Below, in pieces: positions 8,610-16,821 of a stretch of 64,000 nucleotides of DNA; the stretch's first letter is position 1, and the number at the start of each line of letters is the position of its first letter. A program made the translations under genes and the position numbers. The notes below the pieces were generated by a model. The model worked only from the letters and a program-made list of their open reading frames with translations, was not told the origin of the DNA and did not search any database. Origin of the DNA: Flavobacteriales bacterium (GTDB lineage: Bacteria; Bacteroidota; Bacteroidia; NS11-12g; UBA955); NCBI GenBank assembly GCA_947447955.1, contig CANFLS010000006.1:1-64000 (forward strand), in the 5' to 3' direction.

Positions 8610-10862
8610 ATGCTTAGAAATATTATCGTTGGTGGACTTTGTGGAATAATAGGAATTGTAAAAAGTCAGTCTCTAAATGACACATCTAAAAATCACATTG
8701 AATATTTGGCAGAAATATCGTTGGTAGGTCAACAAAACAAAAGAGATGTGCTGCCATCTCCAGAAATTGTAGGAACCAAAATCAATGCCGGTAAAAAAAA
8801 TGCCGTCATTGTGCTCGATAATTTAAATACCATTGTAGTGAATAACAATATGCGCCAAATTTTGGCAAAAGTTCCTGGAATGCATATTTGGGAAAGCGAT
8901 GGATCTGGCATTCAAATTGGAATTTCAACCCGCGGATTAAGCCCCAATAGAAGTTGGGAATTCAACATTCGTCAAAATAGTGCCGACATTGCTGCCGACC
9001 CATATGGCTATCCTGAAGCTTATTACAATCCACCAATGCAAGCAATTCAACGCATCCAAATCATTAAAGGTGCAGGAGCATTGCAATTTGGTCCTCAATT
9101 CGGTGGCATGATCAATTATATCATGCGTGATGGTAAATCTGAATCGAAACCTATCTCTATTCAAACGGCCCAAACCATTGGTAGTTTTGGGTTATATAAC
9201 AATTTCTTGGCTGTAAGTGGAAGGAAAAATAACTTCTACTATTATGCATTTTATGATAGACGTTCGGCAGAAGGATATAGAAAAAACAGTGCTTACAATA
9301 CCCAAACATTGTATTTTTCTGGGGGATATCAAATTTCCAATAAAATAGATATTGCATTCGATTTTACCAATTACGATATGCTCAGTCAGCAGCCAGGTGG
9401 TTTAACAGATGCAGATATGGCTGGAGATATTACAAAAAGCACGAGATTTAGAAATTGGTTTTCAACTCCTTGGCTTACTGGAAATATTAAATTCAATTGG
9501 AAAATAAACAACAACCAGTTATTACAAATCATGGCATTTGGCATGGATGCGGATCGTAAAAGTGTAGGTTTTACGAAATCGATAGACATACCAGATACCA
9601 TTAAAATAAAAACCCTTCAATATGCACCAAGAGAATTGGCCATAGATAAATACCATAATAGGGGAATTGAGGCAAGTTATTTACTTAACTATTATATAGC
9701 CAATCAAAAACAAACATTCACCGCAGGGATTCGCTATTTCACCAGTTTTACTGAACGATTTCAAAAAGGCGTTGGAAGCTCAGGAACCGATCAAAACTTC
9801 ACCACTGATTTTGTTTTCCCTGGTGAATTTAACTTCAATACAAAAAATTACAGCGTTTTTGCTGAACAAGTTTTTAGAGTTTCAAAAAAGTTATTACTTA
9901 TTCCTGGTGCTCGATTTGAATATATACATTCTATAGCCTCTGGGAGAGCTGGTTTTCTTGCCGGTGGTTCGGAAATCAATATTATTGCACCTGCTCAAAC
10001 TAGGATTTTTTTTATTGGGGGATTTGGACTTGAATATCACTTTTCAAATGGATTAGAAATGTATGGAAATATCAATCAAGCATACAGACCTATATTATTT
10101 TCAGATATGCAAGCTGTTCCTGGAACAGAAGTAATAGATGCCAATTTGAAAGATGCTTCAGGAATTAATTCAGATATTGGAATTAGGGGTCTCATTGGAA
10201 AGTGGTTTTATTTAGATGCAAGTGTTTTTGCATTACAGTATAACAACAGAGCGGGAAGACTTTCTCTGTACGATGCAAACAATGTTGCATATACCCTAAA
10301 AACAAACGTTGGCAATAGTTTCACAGCCGGCATAGAAGCTTTAATTGAAATTGACCCAATGGCCCATACTTCGTTCAAGAAGAAATTTAAAATGCCTTTA
10401 TTTGTTTCGTATTCATTTAATGACGCCCGTTATCAAGACTTTAATTTGACTGTGAAAAATGGAGCTGGGTTGAATGAAACTAAAAACATCAAAAACAACT
10501 ACATCGAAAATGCACCTAGAAATATCCTACGAACTGGAATTAATTTTGGATATTTGGATGATAAAACAAATCAAGAATTATTTAACATCGGATTCCAATA
10601 CAGCTTTGTAGGTCAAACGTTTAATGATGCTTTGAATACAGTTGAAATTTCAGGAAACGCACAAAACGGACTTATTCCTGAATATTCAATTTGCGATTTA
10701 AATTTAAAGGTGAACCTTAAAAAAGACATTTCCATAAAAATAGCAGTTAATAATTTAGCCAATGAGAAATATTTCACTCGTAGAGCGGGTGGATACCCTG
10801 GCCCTGGTGTGATGCCATCAGATGGAAGAGCCATATTGTTTACTTTGGATGTAAAAATATAA
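8610..10862 (+). CDS. TonB-dependent outer-membrane receptor, FecA-like (iron-chelate type)
   Basis: 750 aa. After a signal-like N-terminus (NIIVGGLCGIIGIVKSQS) comes the plug domain: MRQILAKVPGMHIWESDGSG, ISTRGLSPNRSWEFNIRQ and IQRIQIIKGAGALQFGPQFGGMINY. A 22-strand-type barrel follows, ending with the usual aromatic last strand (ILFTLDVKI). The IS(T)RGLSPNRSWEFNIRQNS stretch resembles FecA-type ferric-dicitrate receptors, so ferric-chelate import across the outer membrane is the likely role. No FecR/sigma pair is adjacent. A palindrome in the 5' leader suggests iron-responsive repression. It is convergent with the AarF-like gene across a 15-bp terminator stem. Confidence 0.85.
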   Translation: MLRNIIVGGLCGIIGIVKSQSLNDTSKNHIEYLAEISLVGQQNKRDVLPSPEIVGTKINAGKKNAVIVLDNLNTIVVNNNMRQILAKVPGMHIWESDGSGIQIGISTRGLSPNRSWEFNIRQNSADIAADPYGYPEAYYNPPMQAIQRIQIIKGAGALQFGPQFGGMINYIMRDGKSESKPISIQTAQTIGSFGLYNNFLAVSGRKNNFYYYAFYDRRSAEGYRKNSAYNTQTLYFSGGYQISNKIDIAFDFTNYDMLSQQPGGLTDADMAGDITKSTRFRNWFSTPWLTGNIKFNWKINNNQLLQIMAFGMDADRKSVGFTKSIDIPDTIKIKTLQYAPRELAIDKYHNRGIEASYLLNYYIANQKQTFTAGIRYFTSFTERFQKGVGSSGTDQNFTTDFVFPGEFNFNTKNYSVFAEQVFRVSKKLLLIPGARFEYIHSIASGRAGFLAGGSEINIIAPAQTRIFFIGGFGLEYHFSNGLEMYGNINQAYRPILFSDMQAVPGTEVIDANLKDASGINSDIGIRGLIGKWFYLDASVFALQYNNRAGRLSLYDANNVAYTLKTNVGNSFTAGIEALIEIDPMAHTSFKKKFKMPLFVSYSFNDARYQDFNLTVKNGAGLNETKNIKNNYIENAPRNILRTGINFGYLDDKTNQELFNIGFQYSFVGQTFNDALNTVEISGNAQNGLIPEYSICDLNLKVNLKKDISIKIAVNNLANEKYFTRRAGGYPGPGVMPSDGRAILFTLDVKI

Positions 10863-10875
10863 CACACAATCCATC

Positions 10876-10909
10876 ATTAAAGCATCACAACAATTTGTGA
10901 TGCTTTAAT
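10876..10909. terminator. Bidirectional intrinsic terminator between TonB receptor and AarF-like genes
   Basis: A perfect 15-bp inverted repeat (ATTAAAGCATCACAA / TTGTGATGCTTTAAT) with a 4-nt loop. A/T-rich flanks on both sides allow it to work in either direction. The 3' end of the AarF-like coding sequence (stop at 10885) lies inside the stem. Confidence 0.75.
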
Positions 10910-12216
10910 AATTCATTTTTCCAATGACCTGGTTTAATATGAATTTCAGCATTCAAATCAGCCATAATACTATAAATACCAAAATAGGTACGATTCACAT
11001 ACAAAGCATGTTTGCTTCCTCTTGGTTGTGTTGGTTTTCTAACCTCGGGAATTTGATAAATTTCATCTCCAATCGCATAAATTTCATCTAAATATTCATA
11101 GGTAAAATGGAATTTATCCGTTTTAAATGGCGTACTCAAAAGGTTGGTCATTTTAACAAATGCGTCCGTCAATTCATCTACGATTTCTTGATTATCTCCC
11201 GGGAAAATGATTTCAATTTCCTTCATTAATTTTGCAATTAATTCAGGATTTTCTTGAACCTCTGTGAGCAACAATGGGAAATAGCTGTAGTAGAAATCAG
11301 GTGGCACCTCTTTTATACAACCAAAATCTATAACCCCCACTTTCCCTTCAGCTGTAAATAAAAAGTTACCAGGGTGAGGGTCTGCATGAATTGATTTTAA
11401 AGTATGCAATTGAAATTCATAGAAATCCCATAAAGCCTGAGCAAATTTATTTTTTTCTTCTTGGGTTGGATTTGTTTGCAAATATTCCTTCAAATGAAGA
11501 CCCTCTAAATAATCCATTACCAAAACCTTTTCGGCACTTAGTTCTTTGTAATATTTTGGGAAAACGACATTCTCAATATGTGCACACGAATCAGCAATTT
11601 CAGCACCACGGGTTAATTCCAAATGGTAATTGGTTTCTTCAATGAGTTTATCTTCCACTTCTTGAAAATACTTTTTCATTTCTTTTTCAGACAAGCCAAA
11701 CATTGCATTTGCAATTGGCTTAACCATTTTCAAATCGCTTTTTATAGAATCAGAAACACCTGGATATTGAATTTTTACAGCGTATTGGTGACCATCTTTT
11801 TTTGCCAAATGTACCTGCCCTATAGAAGCTGCTGCCAAAGATTTTGCTTGAAACTCATCAAACACATCGTAGGGCGACTTGCCAATAGCATTTGTAAAAG
11901 CTTTGATAACCAAAGGTGGCGACATTGGCGGAGCCGAATATTGAGAAAGTGCAAACTTTTCAGTGTAGGCACGAGGAAGGATATTTTTATCCATACTCAA
12001 CATTTGAGCTACTTTGAGCGCACTACCCTTTAAATTGCTTAACGAATCATAGATATCTTCAGCGTTCGACTCGTGCAGATCTGTTTTATCTGAATTACCA
12101 GTAATGCTTTTTTTTGCGTAATATTTTAGGTAATTGCCTCCAATTTTAGCACCGGTTCCGACTAATTTGACAGCTCTTTCGAATTTAGAACTCGGTATTT
12201 TATCTTGGGTTTTCAT
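10885..12216 (-). CDS. AarF/ABC1/UbiB family atypical kinase
   Basis: 443 aa. It has the ABC1/ADCK hallmarks: an N-terminal extension with LKVAQMLSMD in place of the KxGQ motif, an Ala-rich nucleotide loop (SLAAASIGQVHLAKK), the VAIK-type Lys in YAVKIQYPG, HADPHPGNFLF (catalytic loop) and VIDFGC (DFG). Family members support isoprenoid quinone or lipid metabolism and are usually ATPases rather than protein kinases. Position two of the KxGQ motif is degenerate here (KVAQ). Its ATG overlaps the stop of the TetR-like gene (ATGA), so the two form one unit, a pairing I know from other Bacteroidota. Confidence 0.88.
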   Translation of the reverse strand: MKTQDKIPSSKFERAVKLVGTGAKIGGNYLKYYAKKSITGNSDKTDLHESNAEDIYDSLSNLKGSALKVAQMLSMDKNILPRAYTEKFALSQYSAPPMSPPLVIKAFTNAIGKSPYDVFDEFQAKSLAAASIGQVHLAKKDGHQYAVKIQYPGVSDSIKSDLKMVKPIANAMFGLSEKEMKKYFQEVEDKLIEETNYHLELTRGAEIADSCAHIENVVFPKYYKELSAEKVLVMDYLEGLHLKEYLQTNPTQEEKNKFAQALWDFYEFQLHTLKSIHADPHPGNFLFTAEGKVGVIDFGCIKEVPPDFYYSYFPLLLTEVQENPELIAKLMKEIEIIFPGDNQEIVDELTDAFVKMTNLLSTPFKTDKFHFTYEYLDEIYAIGDEIYQIPEVRKPTQPRGSKHALYVNRTYFGIYSIMADLNAEIHIKPGHWKNELLKHHKLL

Positions 12217-12839
12217 TTGATGTTAGAAAACAAAAACTTTCCAAAATCAAAAGCAGTAGATAATGAGTTATTGGCAATCAATTGAAAACTTAAAGCAAAT
12301 GATTTTTCAATACATGCATCCGTTTTTTCAAATCCTTGGCTCGTATCTTTCAACCAAAAATGAAATACAAAAGATAGGTTTGTAAACAAAGCATGATACA
12401 TGCCTTTTTCAAGCAAATTATCAACTTGCTGCACTCCTATCCCTTTATTTTCAAACTCCAAGGATTCTAAATAACTAAAAAATGATTTTTTCAATCCTTT
12501 CATAGAAGACAAATGTTCGAGTGGATTGCTCCAATCTTTGTATTTCAATAACAAATAGCTTCTGTAGTTCTTAAGATTTTCAACAAATGCATAAACCGTA
12601 GAAAGTAATTTTTCATTGCTTGAGCATTCTGCATAATATTCTAGGGCTTGTACTTTATGAAGCGAATCTGTCCAAATTTGACTCAATATCTGCGATTCAA
12701 GTGAATTGAAATCTGCGAATTCGTTGTAAAAATCGGATTCATTCATTTCCATTGTTTCGCAAAACGCAAAAACACTCACTGGCATTTTCCCACTTCTATT
12801 GTAATGCAAAATGTAATTTTCTATTATCTTTGCTTTCAT
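12213..12839 (-). CDS. TetR-like transcriptional regulator (AarF partner)
   Basis: 208 aa from the ATG at 12839; in-frame codons up to 13022 would run through the divergent DUF4290 gene start and are rejected. Residues 1-50 (MKAKIIENYILHYNRSGKMP...SDFYNEFADFNSLESQI) fit a diverged helix-turn-helix of the TetR type. The rest is all-helical, as in the TetR ligand/dimer domain. The DNA-binding part is weak, so it may act as a protein partner instead. It overlaps the AarF-like gene by 4 nt and is divergent from the DUF4290-murA unit. Confidence 0.7.
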   Translation of the reverse strand: MKAKIIENYILHYNRSGKMPVSVFAFCETMEMNESDFYNEFADFNSLESQILSQIWTDSLHKVQALEYYAECSSNEKLLSTVYAFVENLKNYRSYLLLKYKDWSNPLEHLSSMKGLKKSFFSYLESLEFENKGIGVQQVDNLLEKGMYHALFTNLSFVFHFWLKDTSQGFEKTDACIEKSFALSFQLIANNSLSTAFDFGKFLFSNIK

Positions 12840-12926
12840 ATTAGATTTATCTTTAAAATGAACATTTAAAGTATCTAAAAGTTTTATAATTTTACACAAA
12901 TCAATACTTAATTTGCAACTGCAAAA

Positions 12927-13619
12927 ATGACAATCCTTCAAAGTGATTATAATACTCAAAGAGAACATTTGAGAATTGCAGAATATGGCCGCCATATTCA
13001 GGAATATGTTGCACATATTCAATCAATTGCCGACAAAGATAAGCGCACACAATGGGTTCACAATTTGGTGAACATTATGGCCACTTTAAATCCTGAAATT
13101 AAACTTCAAGTCAACTACAAAGAGATTTTGTGGGGACATATTTTCCAAATTGGACAATATCAATTGGATGTTGATTCTCCATACCCAACTCCTACTCCGG
13201 AGATAAAATCAAAAAAACCGGGAACCATTGGTTATCCTACTACCAATATTCGTTTTAGATTTTATGGCCGCAACCTACAAATGATGGTTGATAAAGTTTC
13301 AGAAATGCAAGACCCTGAATTGCGCCAGGAAATGGTGAATTTAATTGCTTCCTTCATGTACAACAGTTGCAAAATTTGGAACAATGAAAATCTAAGCAAT
13401 GAGGTAATAGCAGAACATTTGAAAATATTATCTAAGGGGCAATTGCAACTTGAGGGTTCTGAAATTACGGTATCTGTGGATGCGAGTAATTTCCAACCGA
13501 AAAAATTCTTCAAAAACAATAACAATAATACTGGAGGATTTAATCGCAACAAGAACAACAACAATAGTAACAACAATAAGAAAAATCAAACCCGCGGTAA
13601 AAATTATCGTAGATTTTAA
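12927..13619 (+). CDS. DUF4290 family protein
   Basis: 230 aa. The N-terminus MTILQSDYNTQREHLRIAEYGRHIQEYVAHI and the PEIKLQVNYKEILWGHIF region match the Bacteroidota family DUF4290, an alpha-helical cytoplasmic protein of unknown role that commonly precedes murA. The last ~40 residues are an Asn/Lys/Arg-rich low-complexity tail (NNNNTGGFNRNKNNNN), suited to RNA or condensate interactions. The gene ends 5 nt before murA, so they are co-transcribed. A link to cell-wall synthesis is suggested only by context. Confidence 0.85.
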   Translation: MTILQSDYNTQREHLRIAEYGRHIQEYVAHIQSIADKDKRTQWVHNLVNIMATLNPEIKLQVNYKEILWGHIFQIGQYQLDVDSPYPTPTPEIKSKKPGTIGYPTTNIRFRFYGRNLQMMVDKVSEMQDPELRQEMVNLIASFMYNSCKIWNNENLSNEVIAEHLKILSKGQLQLEGSEITVSVDASNFQPKKFFKNNNNNTGGFNRNKNNNNSNNNKKNQTRGKNYRRF

Positions 13620-13624
13620 AATTC

Positions 13625-14932
13625 ATGGCAGTATTTGAAATTGAAGGTGGCCACAAATTAAAAGGGGAAATTATTCCTCAAGGAGCTAAAAATGAAGCTC
13701 TACAAGTAATTTGTGCGGTTTTACTTACCTCGGAGGAAGTAATTATCGATAATATTCCTGAAATAAGAGATGTTCTTAAATTGATTGAACTTCTCCAGAA
13801 TTTAGGAGTAAAAACGAATCGACTTGAAAGGGGTAAATTCTCTTTCAAAGCGGATAACGTAAATTTAGAATTCTTAGACAGTGCCGAATTCAAAAAGCAA
13901 GGTGCGGCATTGCGTGGCTCAATTATGATTGTTGGCCCTCTCCTAGCGCGCTTTGGCAAAGGCTATATTCCAAGTCCTGGTGGCGATAAAATTGGCCGCA
14001 GACGTTTGGATACTCATTTTGAGGGATTTATCAACCTAGGTGCCAAGTTTGAATATATTGCAGATCAAACTTTTTACAGGGTTCAAGCAGAAAAACTTAA
14101 AGGATGCTTCATGCATTTGGATGAAGCCTCTGTTACTGGAACTGCAAATATTTTAATGGCAGCAGTGCTTGCTGACGGTGAAACAACCATATACAATGCT
14201 GCCTGCGAACCTTATCTTCAACAATTATGCACCATGTTGAACTCAATGGGAGCAAAAATTGAAGGCATTGGCTCAAATAAACTCATCATACAAGGAGTAA
14301 CATCTATGAACGGTTGTGTCCACAGATGTTTGCCAGATATGATTGAAATTGGTTCATTCATTGGAATGGCTGCCATCACCCAAAGTGAAATAACCCTTAA
14401 AAATTGCAGGGTTGATATGTTGGGAATCATTCCCAAAACATTTGAACGTTTGGGCATCAAATTAGAAATTCGAGGCGACGATATTTACATCCCTGAAAAT
14501 GAACACTACGAAATAGATAGTTTCATTGATGGATCAATTTTAACTATTTCCGATCAAATTTGGCCTGGTTTTACTCCAGATCTTATATCCATCGCTTTGG
14601 TTACAGCTACTCAAGCCAGAGGAACTGTTTTAATCCATCAAAAAATGTTCGAGAGTAGATTGTTTTTCGTAGACAATTTGATTGATATGGGAGCCCAAAT
14701 TATACTTTGTGACCCTCATAGAGCTACCGTAATTGGACTAGACAGAAGAACCAAACTCAAAGGAATTACAATGTCGTCTCCCGACATTAGAGCCGGTGTA
14801 GCTTTGTTGATTGCCGCCATGAGTGCTAAAGGGAAAAGCACCATTCGCAATATTGAACAAATTGACAGGGGTTATGAGCGAATTGAGGAAAGATTGAATG
14901 CCTTAGGTGCTAAAATTACTAGAATAGATTAA
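13625..14932 (+). CDS. murA: UDP-N-acetylglucosamine 1-carboxyvinyltransferase
   Basis: 435 aa, full length. It catalyses the first committed step of peptidoglycan synthesis, transferring enolpyruvate from PEP to UDP-GlcNAc in the cytoplasm. Family signatures: GAKNEALQVICAVLL at the N-terminus, LDEASVTGTANILMAA, SPDIRAGVALLIAAM, and the C-terminal IDRGYERIEERLNALGA. The loop that holds catalytic Cys115 in E. coli reads PGGDKIGRRRLDTH here, with Asp121 at the Cys position (codon 13985-13987). That change is typical of Bacteroidota and is known elsewhere to prevent fosfomycin alkylation. Confidence 0.95.
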   Translation: MAVFEIEGGHKLKGEIIPQGAKNEALQVICAVLLTSEEVIIDNIPEIRDVLKLIELLQNLGVKTNRLERGKFSFKADNVNLEFLDSAEFKKQGAALRGSIMIVGPLLARFGKGYIPSPGGDKIGRRRLDTHFEGFINLGAKFEYIADQTFYRVQAEKLKGCFMHLDEASVTGTANILMAAVLADGETTIYNAACEPYLQQLCTMLNSMGAKIEGIGSNKLIIQGVTSMNGCVHRCLPDMIEIGSFIGMAAITQSEITLKNCRVDMLGIIPKTFERLGIKLEIRGDDIYIPENEHYEIDSFIDGSILTISDQIWPGFTPDLISIALVTATQARGTVLIHQKMFESRLFFVDNLIDMGAQIILCDPHRATVIGLDRRTKLKGITMSSPDIRAGVALLIAAMSAKGKSTIRNIEQIDRGYERIEERLNALGAKITRID

Positions 14933-14935
14933 GTA

Positions 14936-15283
14936 ATGTTTCAATTTAATTTTTCATCTGGATCATTTGGAAACAACCCGAATGATGGTCAAAATGCGGC
15001 TAAAAACATCAAACAGATTCAAATTGCCAAATTGAAAAAATGGATAATCAGGCAATTATACACTGGATTTTTCATTTGGCTTTTTAAAGATAAATCTTGG
15101 ATTGATACTGTTACCTATATCTGGATATTTTTTGCATCCATAAACCTATTGGGTATCATTTTCGTATACCGTTTCATGAATAAAGTTTCTGCTAACTTTC
15201 AACCACCTGACAATTCAGGACCAAGCAAGATTAACAACAAAAATGACGATGGCGATTTTGTTGATGTTGAAGTAATTGAATAA
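14936..15283 (+). CDS. Small membrane protein downstream of murA
   Basis: 115 aa, starting 3 nt after murA, so in the same operon. The N-terminal ~40 residues are polar (Gly/Asn/Gln/Lys). Hydrophobic segments at ~42-52 and ~57-80 (YIWIFFASINLLGIIFVYRF) suggest one or two membrane helices. The C-terminus is acidic and disordered (NDDGDFVDVEVIE). No family recognised. Its stop abuts that of the convergent DUF5723 gene. Confidence 0.65.
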   Translation: MFQFNFSSGSFGNNPNDGQNAAKNIKQIQIAKLKKWIIRQLYTGFFIWLFKDKSWIDTVTYIWIFFASINLLGIIFVYRFMNKVSANFQPPDNSGPSKINNKNDDGDFVDVEVIE

Positions 15284-16738
15284 TTAGGGCAATACCGAAC
15301 TAATACCAAAATACATATTCATACCAGAATGTGATTTTGTATCTAGCGACTTAAGCATATTGTCTGTTCCTACAAAAATAGGTCCTACCCTTACAAATGC
15401 ACCAAATCCAAACTGACTGTAATTGTCGTATATAGAAATTGGGGTAGAAATTTCGAACCATTTTGTTTCAATTCTAGGGACAACCACCAAACTACTATTC
15501 CCTAAAATAATATTTTGTTGCACAGAGGCCAATCGCTGTTGCCAATGCGCCGCAATATTAATGTAATTAACCAACTGAAAATCCGTTTGTAATTGAATGG
15601 TTGTAGGCAAATCTATCACAGCATCTTCTTCAATAGATTTATATACGCCTTTTTGTTTTGCAAATTCAGTTACGTAATTAAAAACACCAGATGAACCCTG
15701 GGTAACTGCATACAAAAAAGCTGGATCTTGCATGTTTAATGTTACTGGAGTTGATGTTGTAATTGAATATCCTGTTGTTTTTGACGGATAACTAATATGG
15801 CCTAAGTCTAAAACCGCACCTGCTATTTTCCACTTGTAATTTTTAGTATGCAGTTTTTTCTTTTTATTTTGAAGGACATCATTTTCTCCAACTTCAATGG
15901 CAAATCCTAAATCAAGCCCATAACCAAATCCAGAAATTTTATTCAAATTGGGCATACTTCCAAATATTACCCCTTTTAATATTTGACTCAAAAAATCAAA
16001 ATTCGTGTAGGTTACTTTAATATCTGAAGAATTCAAACGGATTGAATCGTGTCCAAATGCCTGAAGTTTAGCTCCATTGTTATGAATATTAAAACTACCT
16101 AAACCCAACAGTAATTTCCCTGTTGTACCCATGCTAAATCTCATGTCGCGGTTATTCACAAAACAATATGAAAGAGAAGCGGAAACTTCCTGAAAAGAGT
16201 TTGCTTTTAAATCAAAAGTATGGTTAATGGCATCTAATATTTGATAATTAGATCCTGAATCCAATAATGATTTAGCCCAACCTACAATTTCAGGATCAAC
16301 GTTTGAAATATTTACGAAGTTCCTAGTACGCGTTGCGGTTGCCCAAACCAAATTCTCACCATAACGCGTTGCAAACGAAGGTCCTCTGTATTCCAATTCT
16401 ATGTTTGCCCACATATTTTGACCCGACTGGCTCCCTTTTATCCAACTCGATTGCCAATCGATATTTCCTGAACTATTTTTATATTTTTGATCAACCTTAT
16501 TGGTAATAAGTTCACCAAAAGTAAACGGCGTTTCTAACCTGAGATAATTGTTGTTGATATTAAACCCAATTGATGAAAAATTAGAGTACCGTTTAAATGG
16601 CATATTTGCCAACGAGGCAGGATTGGTATATACCGAATGAACCCCTGCATAGTTGCTATTTTGCAATCCAAAAAACGTTTGACTCAAAACGAATTTTACA
16701 TTAAACAATAACAAAGCACCTAAAACAAGTTTTTTCAT
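15284..16738 (-). CDS. DUF5723-like outer-membrane beta-barrel protein
   Basis: 484 aa with a signal peptide (MKKLVLGALLLFNVKFVLSQ). The start after it, FFGLQNSNYAGVHSVYTNPASLANMPFKRY, follows the pattern of FadL/PorV-like Bacteroidota barrels grouped as DUF5723, where an NPA motif opens the barrel. The remainder alternates barrel strands and ends in an aromatic-poor but barrel-like GMNMYFGISSVLP. A function in outer-membrane transport or secretion is possible but not shown. A TAACTTTG box at 16743-16750 lies 4 nt before the ATG. Confidence 0.75.
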   Translation of the reverse strand: MKKLVLGALLLFNVKFVLSQTFFGLQNSNYAGVHSVYTNPASLANMPFKRYSNFSSIGFNINNNYLRLETPFTFGELITNKVDQKYKNSSGNIDWQSSWIKGSQSGQNMWANIELEYRGPSFATRYGENLVWATATRTRNFVNISNVDPEIVGWAKSLLDSGSNYQILDAINHTFDLKANSFQEVSASLSYCFVNNRDMRFSMGTTGKLLLGLGSFNIHNNGAKLQAFGHDSIRLNSSDIKVTYTNFDFLSQILKGVIFGSMPNLNKISGFGYGLDLGFAIEVGENDVLQNKKKKLHTKNYKWKIAGAVLDLGHISYPSKTTGYSITTSTPVTLNMQDPAFLYAVTQGSSGVFNYVTEFAKQKGVYKSIEEDAVIDLPTTIQLQTDFQLVNYINIAAHWQQRLASVQQNIILGNSSLVVVPRIETKWFEISTPISIYDNYSQFGFGAFVRVGPIFVGTDNMLKSLDTKSHSGMNMYFGISSVLP

Positions 16739-16742
16739 ATAG

Positions 16743-16750
16743 CAAAGTTA
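16743..16750 (-). promoter_or_regulatory. -7 promoter box TAACTTTG, DUF5723-like gene
   Basis: Exact TAnnTTTG on the minus strand, ending 4 nt before the ATG at 16738; a leaderless transcript is predicted. Confidence 0.6.
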
Positions 16751-16765
16751 GTTGATGAATCAACA

Positions 16766-16797
16766 AAAAAAAGGACCTCCAAATGGAAGTCCTTTTT
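16766..16797 (-). terminator. Intrinsic terminator of the T9SS cargo gene
   Basis: An inverted repeat with outer arms AAAAAGGAC / GTCCTTTTT, one mismatch, an inner TCC/GGA and an AAAT loop. On the minus strand it is followed by a T run. It lies just downstream of the gene ending at 16822. Confidence 0.75.
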
Positions 16798-16821
16798 AAT
16801 ATACAGTGTAGTTAAATAATC

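Noticed and set aside
11623..12033. 136-codon plus-strand frame antisense to the AarF-like gene
   Set aside because: The opposite strand encodes all ABC1 kinase motifs; the product is Cys/Phe/Arg-rich in the way antisense frames usually are.
13262..13576. 104-codon minus-strand frame beginning with a poly-Leu stretch
   Set aside because: The Leu run is the antisense translation of the Asn-codon-rich tail of the DUF4290 gene.
13510..13590. AAC/AAT-rich short repeats that could suggest a microsatellite or CRISPR-like array
   Set aside because: They are Asn codons of the DUF4290 tail, in frame, with no repeat-spacer periodicity. No CRISPR array was seen anywhere in the window.
15270..15300. 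Terminator between the convergent murA-operon and DUF5723 genes
   Set aside because: The two stop codons abut and no inverted repeat is visible there.
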